Source of the DNA: Pseudomonas fluorescens
Lineage (GTDB): Bacteria; Pseudomonadota; Gammaproteobacteria; Pseudomonadales; Pseudomonadaceae
Reading direction: 5' to 3'
NCBI RefSeq assembly: GCF_000802965.1
Contig: NZ_JSAK01000022.1
Location: forward strand, 1 to 64,000
Length of the DNA stretch: 64,000 bases
Shown here: positions 42,917-52,196 of the stretch, in pieces
Numbering within the stretch: position 1 is the first letter of the stretch
Layout: the number at the start of each line of letters is the position of its first letter
Position numbers and translations under genes: made by a program
Notes under the pieces: model-generated
What the model was told of the DNA's origin: nothing
Seen by the model: only the letters and a program-made list of their open reading frames with translations
Database searches by the model: none

Positions 42917-45900
42917 ATGATGAACGATTTATTGTTGAAGTCTGTTGGTATTTCGGACTCTTCCGATATTGAACACGAAGACAGTATTCACTCCGATTTT
43001 ATAAGAAGCGCTATTCCCGACTGGCTGGTTAACACCTCTGTTAAGCGGATGGGGGATTTGCGCAACGCCCCTAAAGTCATTCCAGATTGGAGCAAAACGG
43101 CATCCCACACCGAGCATGTGGCTGCCAAACACGCCACGCGAGCCAGTTGGCAGGCGCAGAGCGAGGTCGATCAATTGCTCGGAAAGCTGCAGGATGTCGA
43201 GTCGTTCGCCCGGCCGTTGCTGGCTCAAGCGCTCAAGGAGCAATACAACGTCGTCGTAGATGTTGGTGAAACTTTTCTACGCTTGTACTCCCCGGCTAAA
43301 ACATCGAACTGGTCATTGAATGTCACAGGCGGTGTTAGTTCCAGAACTGTGTCATTGCTTTCAGCGGCACTGCATAATTTTGCCGAGGGTGAAGTCTTTA
43401 CCGCTGACTCCGCTTTTATCAGTAAGCCAGACATGAGCAATCGGGTTGAAATAAAAAAGTTGGGTATAACGGTCGATCAGTTCAAGGCGCTGTGCCGAAC
43501 ACTGGATATCGGTTCCCGGTACAAAGAATATCTGGAAAGTTATCTGATTCCCGACGATGCCATGGGTAGGGCTGAGTTGCAGCACCGCATCGTCGCCAGT
43601 CATAGAAGTGCCATGAAGGCGGCAGCACATTTGGCGTTGTTGAAGAAAGACATCGGCGCAGCGGCGTACCAGACGGTATTGAACATGGTGCTGGGCAAAA
43701 AGGGCCTGGTATTCGATGGCGGTCCCGTACGCTACTACCACTTGAGTATGCTCGACACCTGCTTGACCGGCATTGTGCTCATCGCCGCCGATCTCGACAC
43801 ACCCGGTGCCAGCGTCCGGCGCGTCATTGCCTATATACCGCACGATCCTGAGCACCCGCTGAAAGAATACGCCTCAACGGTCGAATTCGCGCTTGAGCTG
43901 ACTCGCCAGCTACGGGGCAGCGGTCCGGCGTCCACTTCCTCGGGGTCGAGCTACCAGGCGTTTTTCAGTCGATTCGTGGAGCATGGGCAACGTGGACATT
44001 TCTTCGCCGCGCTCAATGCAAAACTCTGGGAAATCACCTATCAAGGCGTACAGCCCGGCTCCAATTTGCCCGCCTGGCGCGAAACCCAGGTGGAGCGCCC
44101 TCTTCTGCGGTTCGCCTCCGAGTCCTTTGAAAGCGACAGCGCCAGCCGCTATAAAGGCGATCCGTGGGTTTATCTCTTTGAGAGACAGGTGGACAAGGTC
44201 CTTGCCGACGGGCGCGCGCTGGCCGTGACCACCGCCGACGCGGACAGCGCCGCACGTTGGGCGTGGATTGAAAACCTGGAAAAAATGCTCTCCGACATCA
44301 TGAACGTTGCGTTGTTCGTCGTGACCCCGTTTGTCCCGGTGCTCGGGGAAGCCATGATGGCGTATATGGTTTATCAGCTGGTCGAAGGGGTGGTGGAAGG
44401 CGTCGTCGAGCTTGCCGAGGGCGATTACTTAGCGGCAGCGGAGCATCTGGTCGGCGTTGCTGAAAACCTCATTCAATTGGGCGCCTTTGTCGCTGGCGGG
44501 TTAATCGCTACTCGAGTGGTGAAACCCAGGTTGTCGTCATTCCTTGAGGGCGCCCGGCAGGTCACGCTGAAAAACGGTGAGCAGCGGCTATGGGGGCAAA
44601 ATCTGCAACCCTATCTGCAACAGAACCTGCGTCTGGCAGCGGACTCCAACCCCGATGTTTACGGGTTGCACCAACACCAGGGCAGGCAGATTTTGCCGTT
44701 GGACGCTGGCCATTTCGAACTCAAGGCCGATTCGCAAGCCGGCAAGTATCGCGTCGAGCATCCGACCCGACCCGAGGCCTACCAGCCGGTGGCACATAGT
44801 AACGGTAGCGGCGCTTTTGTAATCGAGGGCGAGAAACCTCATACCTGGGATGCCGAAACGCTGATCAAGCGACTCGGTCCCTCGGTGAAAGGATTGACGG
44901 ACCGGCTCGGCGACATTCGCACCGTCAGTCGCGCCGACCTTGGAGCGCTTGTGCGCATGTACGCCGATAACGAGCGGGCGATCCCTTTACTCAGCGATAC
45001 GGTGGCACGGTTCCGGATCGACCGGGATATTCACACGTTCATCCGCGATATCGGCAGCTCCCATGCACAGGATTACCTGCAGGCCGACCCGCTATGGCAG
45101 TTTCAGCTGCTGGATGGTTTGTGGCCCGGCCGGGCGATCGTACTCAAGGGGGCTGATGGGCAAGTGCTGTACTCCATCGGGGCCGGAACCGAACCTGTGT
45201 CAGTGCATTTGGACCGACTGGCGAATACCGACCTGATCGACACCTTGCTGTCGAATCTCGATGACGCCGAGACCCGCCAACTGCTGGGTGATCAAGCCCA
45301 TGCGCCGCTCGGCAGCCGCCAGCAGAATGCCGAGCGTTTGAGGGGGCAGCTCGCGCAACGGGCAGGTCAACGCAAGGCTTCGTTGTTCTTCTCTCGCTAC
45401 CGAGGTATCGAGCGAGCCGTCGGTGCCGAGGCGAGATTCATCCAGGACGAGATATCAGGATTGCCCGGTGTCGTCGCAGAAGAACTGGTCGCGCTAGCGC
45501 GCCCGGAGGATTTGCAGGCGCTCAAGCTGCGCAGGCTTCCCGCACGACTTGAACAACTCGCGAATTGGGCGCTCAGGGACGTGCGGATCAGCCGGGCGTA
45601 TGAGGGCTTTTATCTGGAGTCGGTCGACAATCCGGACTTCGACGCCTTGGCGTTGCATTCGCTGGAAAACCTGCCGGGCTGGAACACCGATGTCAGGATC
45701 GAACTGCGTCACTACAGCGTCGACGGTCGACAACTGGACAGCATCGGCCGTGATGACGCCGCGATTCGACGTACGCTTGTTTTGAGCGATAGCGGGGTCT
45801 TCCAGGCCCATGACGTACAAGGCAATGCCCTGCATTCAAGCAATGATTTGTTTACCTCGATCTTGCAGGCATTGCCCGATGCCGAGCGTGATGCGTTGCA

Positions 45901-47314
45901 GATTCATATCGGCCAGGGTCCGGTGCTGAAAGCGGCGCTGCGCGACCATGCCCTGAAGCCCTACAGGCTGTTAAGCGTCCTTTCCGGTTTGCCCGAACTG
46001 AAAAGTCCGACATTCGATCCGGCGGTGATGCGCCTGCGCGGGGGCGCTCCCACCTTGACGGGGGAGGTTGCACGTCTGCAAGTCGTCGAGCAGGACTTTG
46101 GGGAGTTCGTTGAACAAGGGTTCCATCCGAGCATCCCGTCGTTTCAACGATACAACTACGTGCGCGGCCTGGAGCTGATGTCCGAGAGCTTGCCCGACGA
46201 TTGCTTTAACACCCTCTGGGAGGGAGTTTCCAAAGCGAACGGGGAAGGCTACGAGGCCAATCTGCGAGCGGTGCAAAGCATTGAGGTGTTGCCTGACCTG
46301 AAAAAGCTGATGACGCCTGAGCAGTTCGATGCATTGATCGAGCGGCTGTTCACCGAGGACGGTTTGGTGGTACTGGCGGAGTCCGAACGCAATCTGGGCG
46401 CCCGGGCGCGCGATCTCGAGCAAACCGGGCGCCTCGATGAATATCAGACGCTGCAACAGGCAGTCAGGGAAAGCATTGCGCCGACCAGCGAGCCATGGGT
46501 GGCGTTGCAGGAGTATGCCGGTGAGCTTGGATCGAGCGTATCGGAGGCTGCGCAGCCGGTCGAAGTAACACCGCAGGTCATGGTTAACTTGCGTCAGGCA
46601 CAACGTGCCATCTATCGAGCCAAGGAACTGTTGCCGTTATCGGGCAACCAGTTGCCGAGCATTTGGGAAAACGGCGGTTCGGCTATCGCGAAAATAAAGG
46701 GGTTGCGAGGACTGGATCTTCAGGAGGGTGACTTCACCGCGCGGATGACCATTGCCGAACATGCGCGCAAGGCCATCGACATCAAGGGCGGAAACTGTTC
46801 GGAAAACTCGAAGGTGACGTTCGCGCTGTTGGCCAGCCAACCGAGAACCTCGCGAATTCACCTCGTCAGAGCCACCGCGTTCGACCATCAGTACGTGGTG
46901 ATTGGCGATGACTTGGGCAATCTCCAGCAACTGGTGGTTGCCGATTCGTGGCCGGAATTTCCTGTCGCCCACACGGCCGACAATGGTTATTTCGAGTTTG
47001 AACTGCCAGCGCTGGCAACCCTGGAGCCAGGCCCCGCCAGTGCGGACTTTGCCTATATCAACGAATTGCCGACGGGCCGGCCGGCGCTGCCAGAGGTTTC
47101 CCGGGACAACACCGTCAGGCAGATAACCATAAACAAACTGTACAGGTCGGGGGCTTATGCTCAGTTCACGTCATTAAAGACGTTGGGAACGCAATACAGT
47201 TTGCCGGGGGAAGTCGGGGTGTCGTTCGAGCGATTACCCGATTCCGTGATCGAAAAGCGCCTGTCAGCCTGGCGAGGCTATCAACAGGCATTCAAGAGCC
47301 TGTTGGACGAGTAG
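42917..47314 (+). CDS. Large toxin/effector-like protein with a C-terminal candidate cysteine hydrolase
   Basis: A 1,465-residue protein without signal peptide. Residues 1 to about 1043 form a platform shared with the 1,747-residue protein at 53731, of the type annotated 'dermonecrotic toxin domain' (DUF6543) in pseudomonads. Matching blocks include AYIPHDPEHPLKEYAS, YQAFFSRFVEHG and ISRAYEGFYLESVDNPD. A hydrophobic region at about 450-540 (NVALFVVTPFVPVLGEAMMAY) could insert in membranes. The shared part ends at MRLRGG (1038-1043). The unique C-terminus has GGNCSENSK (Cys1294), FDHQYVVIGD (His1324) and VVADSWPEF (Asp1343), the order and spacing of a papain/transglutaminase-like triad. Start: tandem ATGs at 42917 behind CAGGT. 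Family call is firm; protease, deamidase or transferase activity is inference. Confidence 0.8.
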   Translation: MMNDLLLKSVGISDSSDIEHEDSIHSDFIRSAIPDWLVNTSVKRMGDLRNAPKVIPDWSKTASHTEHVAAKHATRASWQAQSEVDQLLGKLQDVESFARPLLAQALKEQYNVVVDVGETFLRLYSPAKTSNWSLNVTGGVSSRTVSLLSAALHNFAEGEVFTADSAFISKPDMSNRVEIKKLGITVDQFKALCRTLDIGSRYKEYLESYLIPDDAMGRAELQHRIVASHRSAMKAAAHLALLKKDIGAAAYQTVLNMVLGKKGLVFDGGPVRYYHLSMLDTCLTGIVLIAADLDTPGASVRRVIAYIPHDPEHPLKEYASTVEFALELTRQLRGSGPASTSSGSSYQAFFSRFVEHGQRGHFFAALNAKLWEITYQGVQPGSNLPAWRETQVERPLLRFASESFESDSASRYKGDPWVYLFERQVDKVLADGRALAVTTADADSAARWAWIENLEKMLSDIMNVALFVVTPFVPVLGEAMMAYMVYQLVEGVVEGVVELAEGDYLAAAEHLVGVAENLIQLGAFVAGGLIATRVVKPRLSSFLEGARQVTLKNGEQRLWGQNLQPYLQQNLRLAADSNPDVYGLHQHQGRQILPLDAGHFELKADSQAGKYRVEHPTRPEAYQPVAHSNGSGAFVIEGEKPHTWDAETLIKRLGPSVKGLTDRLGDIRTVSRADLGALVRMYADNERAIPLLSDTVARFRIDRDIHTFIRDIGSSHAQDYLQADPLWQFQLLDGLWPGRAIVLKGADGQVLYSIGAGTEPVSVHLDRLANTDLIDTLLSNLDDAETRQLLGDQAHAPLGSRQQNAERLRGQLAQRAGQRKASLFFSRYRGIERAVGAEARFIQDEISGLPGVVAEELVALARPEDLQALKLRRLPARLEQLANWALRDVRISRAYEGFYLESVDNPDFDALALHSLENLPGWNTDVRIELRHYSVDGRQLDSIGRDDAAIRRTLVLSDSGVFQAHDVQGNALHSSNDLFTSILQALPDAERDALQIHIGQGPVLKAALRDHALKPYRLLSVLSGLPELKSPTFDPAVMRLRGGAPTLTGEVARLQVVEQDFGEFVEQGFHPSIPSFQRYNYVRGLELMSESLPDDCFNTLWEGVSKANGEGYEANLRAVQSIEVLPDLKKLMTPEQFDALIERLFTEDGLVVLAESERNLGARARDLEQTGRLDEYQTLQQAVRESIAPTSEPWVALQEYAGELGSSVSEAAQPVEVTPQVMVNLRQAQRAIYRAKELLPLSGNQLPSIWENGGSAIAKIKGLRGLDLQEGDFTARMTIAEHARKAIDIKGGNCSENSKVTFALLASQPRTSRIHLVRATAFDHQYVVIGDDLGNLQQLVVADSWPEFPVAHTADNGYFEFELPALATLEPGPASADFAYINELPTGRPALPEVSRDNTVRQITINKLYRSGAYAQFTSLKTLGTQYSLPGEVGVSFERLPDSVIEKRLSAWRGYQQAFKSLLDE

Positions 47315-47431
47315 TCCGCTACCGGATCACCGGCCGAATGAACGTTTCTGGCTGGAGGAAGGTGTAACAAGGCTTGGCTACACTCTGGGTGGATGCCGCA
47401 TCTTTCGATGCGGCGACAAGGAGAAAACTCC

Positions 47432-47740
47432 GTGAAGATAATGCGTGTCCCTTTTTTGATGATCGGGTTGCTGCTCTGCTCCCAGGGTTTCGCCACCACC
47501 GAGCAACAGGACAAGATGACCACCTGCAACGCCGACGCCAGCGCCAAAAGCCTCAAGGGCGATGAGCGCAAACTCTTCATGAGCAATTGCCTTAAAGCAA
47601 CGCCGCCGGCGACCGATGTCCCTGCGACCTTGACGCCGCAGCAGGAAAAAATGAAAACCTGTAACGCCGACGCAACGACCAAAGCCCTCAAGGGTGATGA
47701 GCGCAAGGTGTTCATGAGTGATTGCCTGAAGAAGAAATGA
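47432..47740 (+). CDS. PsiF-repeat protein
   Basis: A 102-residue secreted protein with a signal peptide (about residues 1-22, VPFLMIGLLLCSQGFA) and two PsiF repeats. The repeats are MTTCNADASAKSLKGDERKL... and MKTCNADATTKALKGDERKV..., each ending in a second Cys (SNCLK, SDCLK), so one disulphide per repeat is likely. PsiF was named for phosphate-starvation induction in E. coli; no biochemical role is known. The GTG at 47432 is chosen because AAGGAG lies eight bases upstream; the ATG three codons later would be 17 bases away. Confidence 0.88.
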   Translation: MKIMRVPFLMIGLLLCSQGFATTEQQDKMTTCNADASAKSLKGDERKLFMSNCLKATPPATDVPATLTPQQEKMKTCNADATTKALKGDERKVFMSDCLKKK

Positions 47741-47778
47741 GTCATGGGTGGCGGCGAGATTGTAGCGTTAACTGTTCT

Positions 47779-47881
47779 GGCCTCATCGCGGGCAAGCCCG
47801 CTCCCACAGTTTCTCTGTCGAACTCGACTTCCATGACCGACCGGAAACTTGTGGGAGCGGGCTTGCCCGCGATAGGGCCGG
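47779..47881. repeat. REP pair, family A
   Basis: CCTCATCGCGGGCAAGCCCG and reverse complement, about 50 bases apart. Confidence 0.85.
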
Positions 47882-48001
47882 TACGGGCACTGCAAAAGAA
47901 AGCCTGAGCCCCCGACCAAGGTCGACCCACACAATCCCTAGTGCTGTCACCCGAACGCTGGCAGACTGCCAATCCTTTTACGCCGTTCGTTTTGAGGCTG
48001 T

Positions 48002-49015
48002 ATGCCAACGTTTTCGCAGCGTCATGTTTTGCTGGTCATCAGCTGGGTCATCATCTTTGGCGGACTTTTACTGGTCCTTCCGTTGCGCTTGCTGCCGAGC
48101 CTGCTCGCCGGGTTGCTGGTGTTCGAACTGGTCAACATGCTCACCCCGCAACTTCAGCGGCTGATCGAAGGTCGGCGTGCGCGCTGGCTGGCGGTGGCGT
48201 TGCTGGGGACGCTGATTGTCAGCGTACTGTCGCTGATCTTCGCCGGTGCCATCAGCTTCCTGCTGCACGAGGCGGAAAACCCCGGCGCTTCCCTCGACAA
48301 GTTCATGGGCGTAGTCGACCGCGCACGCGGGCAACTGCCGCCGTTCATCGACGCCTATCTGCCGGCCAGTGCCGCAGAATTTCGCGTGGCGATTGGCGAA
48401 TGGGTCAGCAAACATCTCAGTGACTTGCAACTGGTGGGCAAGGACGCGGCACACATGTTCGTGACGCTGCTGATCGGCATGGTGCTCGGCGCGATCATCG
48501 CCTTGCAGCGCATCCCCGACCTGACCAAACGCAAACCATTGGCGGCCGCGCTGTTTGATCGTCTGCACCTGCTGGTCCAGGCGTTTCGCAACATCGTGTT
48601 CGCGCAGATCAAGATTTCCCTGCTCAACACCTTCTTCACCGGGATTTTCCTGGCGGTGATTCTGCCGATGTTCGGCATCAAATTGCCGCTGACCAAAACC
48701 CTGATCGTGCTGACCTTCCTGCTCGGCCTGTTGCCGGTGATCGGCAACCTGATGTCGAACACCCTCATCACCATCGTCGGCCTGTCGCTGTCGATCTGGG
48801 TGGCCATGGCGGCGCTGGGTTACCTGATTTTTATCCACAAGCTCGAATACTTCCTCAACGCGCGCATTGTCGGCGGGCAGATCAGTGCCAAGTCGTGGGA
48901 GTTGCTGCTGGCGATGCTGGTGTTCGAGGCCGCGTTCGGCCTGCCGGGGGTGGTGGCGGGGCCGATTTATTACGCGTATTTGAAGAGCGAGTTGAAGCAG
49001 GTGGGGATGGTTTGA
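48002..49015 (+). CDS. AI-2E family (PerM-like) transporter
   Basis: A 337-residue polytopic membrane protein of the AI-2E/PerM family. Two or three N-terminal helices are followed by a soluble loop (residues about 90-150) and five C-terminal helices, with the conserved LTFLLGLLPVIGNLMSNTLI segment. Family members export autoinducer-2 (TqsA) or have ion/solute transport roles; most have no assigned substrate. It is a single gene with REP elements on both sides. Substrate cannot be inferred. Confidence 0.87.
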   Translation: MPTFSQRHVLLVISWVIIFGGLLLVLPLRLLPSLLAGLLVFELVNMLTPQLQRLIEGRRARWLAVALLGTLIVSVLSLIFAGAISFLLHEAENPGASLDKFMGVVDRARGQLPPFIDAYLPASAAEFRVAIGEWVSKHLSDLQLVGKDAAHMFVTLLIGMVLGAIIALQRIPDLTKRKPLAAALFDRLHLLVQAFRNIVFAQIKISLLNTFFTGIFLAVILPMFGIKLPLTKTLIVLTFLLGLLPVIGNLMSNTLITIVGLSLSIWVAMAALGYLIFIHKLEYFLNARIVGGQISAKSWELLLAMLVFEAAFGLPGVVAGPIYYAYLKSELKQVGMV

Positions 49016-49032
49016 TCTGCTGTTGATCTAAT

Positions 49033-49125
49033 TGTGGCGAGGGAGCTTGCTCCCGCTGGGGCGCAAAGCGGCCCCAAAAAATGGAACTGCTCCGCAGTTC
49101 AGCGGGAGCAAGCTCCCTCGCCACA
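49033..49125. repeat. REP pair, family C, between convergent genes
   Basis: TGTGGCGAGGGAGCTTGCTC and reverse complement; inner GGGGCGCAAAGCGGCCCC. Nearly identical to the copy at 40955. Confidence 0.85.
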
Positions 49126-49135
49126 GAGGATCACA

Positions 49136-50410
49136 TCAGTTCATCGGGCCGTAGCGTTTCGCCGCCTCAATCGCCAAACCACTACCGATACTGCCAAAGA
49201 TATTCCCTTCCACATGCCGCGCATTCGGCAGCATCGCCGACACGCTGTTGCGCAGCGCCGGAATCCCGCTCGAACCACCCGTGAAGAACACCGTATCCAC
49301 CTGATCGACCCGCACATCGGCGTCTGCCAGCAGTTGGGTCACGCTGTTGCGCACCCGCTCCAGCAGGTTGTCGATGGCCGACTCAAACAGCGCACGGCTC
49401 AGTTCCACGCTCAGACCGGCTTCGATGCGATCCAGCGGCACGTGACGGCTGTCGGCGTGGGTCAGCTGGATCTTGGTTTCTTCCACTTCCATGGCCAGCC
49501 AGTGGCCGGCGCGTTGCTCGATCAACTTGAACAGGCGATCGATGCCGCCGGTGTCTTCGATGTCGTAACGCATGCTGCCCAAGGCCAGGGTCGACTTTTG
49601 CGAGTACACCGAGTTGATGGTGTGCCAGGTCGCCAGGTTCATGTGGTGGCTGGTCGGCATGTAGGCGCCGCTCTTCATGCGGCTGCCGTAGCCGAACAGC
49701 GGCATCAGGCCTTGCAGGCTCAATTGTTTGTCGAAGTCGGTCCCGCCGATGTGCACGCCGCCAGTGGCGAGGATGTCGTCGTGGCGGTTGTCGTGGTTGC
49801 GTCGCTCCGGGGACAGGCGCACCAGCGAGAAGTCCGAGGTACCACCGCCGATGTCGACGATCAGCACCAGCTCTTCTTTTTCGATGGTCGACTCGTAGTC
49901 GAACGCCGCCGCAATCGGTTCGTACTGGAAGGACACCTCTTTAAAGCCGATGGCGCGAGCTACGTCGACCAAAGTGTTTTCCGCTTCCTGGTCGGCCATT
50001 TCGTCGTCATCGACAAAGAACACCGGACGACCCAGCACCACTTCTTCAAATTCCCGACCGGCGGTGGTCTCGGCGCGCTTCTTCAGCTGGCCGATGAATA
50101 GCCCGAGCAGGTCCTTGAACGGCATCGCCGTGCCGAGGACGCTGGTGTCGTGCTTGATCAGTTTGGAGCCCAGCAGGCTCTTGAGCGAGCGCATCAACCG
50201 GCCTTCGTAGCCTTCCAGGTACTCGTGCAGCGCCAGGCGGCCGTACACCGGGCGGCGCTCTTCCATGTTGAAGAACACCACCGAAGGCAGGGTGATCTTG
50301 TCGTCCTCCAGCGCGATCAGCGTTTCCACGCCGGGACGCAGCCAGCCGACGGTGGAGTTGGACGTGCCGAAGTCGATGCCGCAGGCACGGGCTGGAGATG
50401 CGTTTTTCAT
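49136..50410 (-). CDS. Hsp70-family (YegD-like) chaperone-type ATPase
   Basis: A 424-residue actin/Hsp70-fold protein that lacks the DnaK substrate-binding domain. Phosphate-1 loop: CGIDFGTSNSTVGW; phosphate-2: LVLIVDIGGGTSDFSL; adenosine motif: TVFFTGGSSGIPALRN. This matches E. coli YegD, whose partner and substrate are unknown. It is divergent from cbpA-cbpM, with 297 bases between the starts, so this is a chaperone neighbourhood. A sigma-32-like promoter in the gap faces cbpA. Confidence 0.9.
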   Translation of the reverse strand: MKNASPARACGIDFGTSNSTVGWLRPGVETLIALEDDKITLPSVVFFNMEERRPVYGRLALHEYLEGYEGRLMRSLKSLLGSKLIKHDTSVLGTAMPFKDLLGLFIGQLKKRAETTAGREFEEVVLGRPVFFVDDDEMADQEAENTLVDVARAIGFKEVSFQYEPIAAAFDYESTIEKEELVLIVDIGGGTSDFSLVRLSPERRNHDNRHDDILATGGVHIGGTDFDKQLSLQGLMPLFGYGSRMKSGAYMPTSHHMNLATWHTINSVYSQKSTLALGSMRYDIEDTGGIDRLFKLIEQRAGHWLAMEVEETKIQLTHADSRHVPLDRIEAGLSVELSRALFESAIDNLLERVRNSVTQLLADADVRVDQVDTVFFTGGSSGIPALRNSVSAMLPNARHVEGNIFGSIGSGLAIEAAKRYGPMN

Positions 50411-50506
50411 GACTTTCAGGTTCCGGTTAAAAAACGGCCGCGCAGTGTATGTCAGACCGGCACAGAATCGAAGGCCGACTATCCGCTAAATCTTGCCTTT
50501 CGGCGC

Positions 50507-50534
50507 CTTGAAAGATGCCTCATCACCCCCAAAC
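50507..50534 (+). promoter_or_regulatory. Candidate sigma-32 (heat-shock) promoter of cbpA
   Basis: CTTGAAA at 50507-50513, 13 bases, then CCCCAAAC at 50527-50534, close to the CTTGAAA / CCCCATNT consensus. It is about 170 bases before cbpA. Confidence 0.5.
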
Positions 50535-50707
50535 TACCCTGCATCAACCGGACAGCCGCGGGGCAACCGCAAGAAGCCCCGCCCGCTGCCGATAAACTTC
50601 TGATGCGCTGCCCGGTCACAACCCTGAGATCGGTCAAACCCTGTGCTGCAATTAAGTGCATGCTGTGGCAGGTGGCGCGATTTCGATAACGGATGGTGAT
50701 TCCCGCG

Positions 50708-51652
50708 ATGGACTTCAAAGACTATTACAAGATTCTCGGTGTGGAGCCGACGGCAGACGATAAGGCGATCAAGGCCGCCTATCGCAAGCTTGCGCGCAAA
50801 TACCACCCCGATGTCAGCAAGGAAAAGGACGCCGAGGCCAAGTTCAAGGATGCCTCGGAAGCCTATGAAGCGCTGAAAAGCGCCGACAAGCGCGCCGAAT
50901 ACGACGAATTGCGCCGTTACGGCCAGCATGGCCAACCGTTCCAGGGACCACCGGGCTGGCAGAGCCGTGGCGGTTTCGGTGGCGGCGGCCAGGATACCGG
51001 CGATTTTTCGGACTTCTTCAGTTCGATCTTCGGTAACCGTGGCCCTGGTTTTGGTGGGGGAGAGTCGCGCCGCAGTACTGGGCGCCGAGGGCAAGACGTG
51101 GAAATGGAACTGGGGATTTTTCTCGAAGAGACCCTCTCGAACGAGTCGAAGAAGGTCACATTCCAGGTGCCGCAATACAACGCGGCCGGCCAGCACGTCA
51201 GCAACACCCCTAAAAGCCTGAACGTGAAGATCCCCGCCGGCGTGACCGACGGCGAGCGCATTCGCCTCAAGGGCCAGGGCGCACCGGGCGTCGGTGGCGG
51301 CGCCAATGGCGATCTGTACCTGACCATTCGTTTTGCGCCGCACCCGAAATTCGATGTCGAAGGCGAAAACCTGATCATCACGCTGCCGCTGGCACCGTGG
51401 GAGCTGGCGCTGGGCACCGAAGTCGCCGTGCCGACCCTGACCGGCAAGATCAACCTCAAGGTGCCCGCCGGCAGCCAGAACGGCCAGCGCATGCGCGCCA
51501 AGGGCCATGGCTTGTTGAACAAGGCCGGTGAACGCGGTTACCTGTTCGTGCAGCTGAAGGCGGTCATGCCGAAAAAGTCGGACGATGACATCAAGGCCTT
51601 GTGGCAGGAACTGGCGAAAAAAGCGGCATTCGACCCAAGAGAAAATTTCTGA
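50708..51652 (+). CDS. cbpA: Curved DNA-binding protein CbpA (DnaJ-like co-chaperone)
   Basis: A 314-residue class-B J-protein that stimulates DnaK and also binds curved DNA. The J-domain (residues 1-70) has the HPD motif in ARKYHPDVSKEK. A Gly/Phe-rich linker (GGFGGGGQDTGDFSDFFSSIFGN) follows, then two beta-sandwich substrate domains with no zinc finger. The ATG at 50708 (MDFKDYYKILGV) is the family start. cbpM follows after 23 bases. Full length. Confidence 0.95.
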   Translation: MDFKDYYKILGVEPTADDKAIKAAYRKLARKYHPDVSKEKDAEAKFKDASEAYEALKSADKRAEYDELRRYGQHGQPFQGPPGWQSRGGFGGGGQDTGDFSDFFSSIFGNRGPGFGGGESRRSTGRRGQDVEMELGIFLEETLSNESKKVTFQVPQYNAAGQHVSNTPKSLNVKIPAGVTDGERIRLKGQGAPGVGGGANGDLYLTIRFAPHPKFDVEGENLIITLPLAPWELALGTEVAVPTLTGKINLKVPAGSQNGQRMRAKGHGLLNKAGERGYLFVQLKAVMPKKSDDDIKALWQELAKKAAFDPRENF

Positions 51653-51675
51653 TCGCAGAGACGGAGTAGCCCATC

Positions 51676-51981
51676 ATGAGCAACCCCCTGATCGTTCAAC
51701 TGGACCTGGCAGAATTCTGTGAGGCGACCGATCTGTCGGACGTCTACGTGATCGAAATCGTCGAACACGGCATCCTCGAACCTCAGGGCAGCGTGCCCAA
51801 GGACTGGCGCTTCACCGATTACGAACTGACCCTGGCCAAGCGCGCAGCGAAGTTGCGGCGCGATCTGGAGTTGGAGTGGGAAGGGGTTGCGCTGGCGCTG
51901 GACCTGTTGGAAGAGGTCCAGCAGCTTCGCGCCGAGAACCGCATGCTTAAACAGCGTTTGGGACGGTTGGTGGTGGAATAG
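51676..51981 (+). CDS. cbpM: CbpA modulator CbpM
   Basis: A 101-residue MerR-like helical protein that binds the CbpA J-domain and blocks both its co-chaperone and DNA-binding actions. The sequence has the family's acidic N-terminal half (FCEATDLSDVYVIEIVEHGILEP) and a C-terminal coiled coil (LALDLLEEVQQLRAENRMLKQRL). It directly follows cbpA in the usual order and should be co-transcribed. Confidence 0.93.
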   Translation: MSNPLIVQLDLAEFCEATDLSDVYVIEIVEHGILEPQGSVPKDWRFTDYELTLAKRAAKLRRDLELEWEGVALALDLLEEVQQLRAENRMLKQRLGRLVVE

Positions 51982-51998
51982 CACAATCTACCCACACC

Positions 51999-52107
51999 CT
52001 GTAGGAGCTGCCGAAGGCTGCGATCTTTTGATCTTGATTTTCGTGTGCCTGGCATCAAGAGCAAGATCAAAAGATCGCAGCCTCGTTTCACTCGACAGCT
52101 CCTACAG
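51999..52107. repeat. REP pair, family B
   Basis: TGTAGGAGCTGCCGAAGGCT with GCGATCTTTTGATCTTG and an inverse copy ending CTCGACAGCTCCTACAG; right arm diverged (CTCGTTTCACTCGACAG), like the copy at 27294. Confidence 0.8.
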
Positions 52108-52196
52108 GGGTCGTAACTGGGGCAAGAACCGCATTGCTCAAGCAACGATCAGCGCGGTTGGTGGTGGAGTAACTTTCCGAAATACAACTCTAAACC

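Noticed and set aside
46028..46045. Possibility that a whole ubiquitin-like domain precedes MRLRGG in the effectors
   Set aside because: The 70 residues before the motif do not show the beta-grasp pattern or other ubiquitin residues; only the tail motif is shared.
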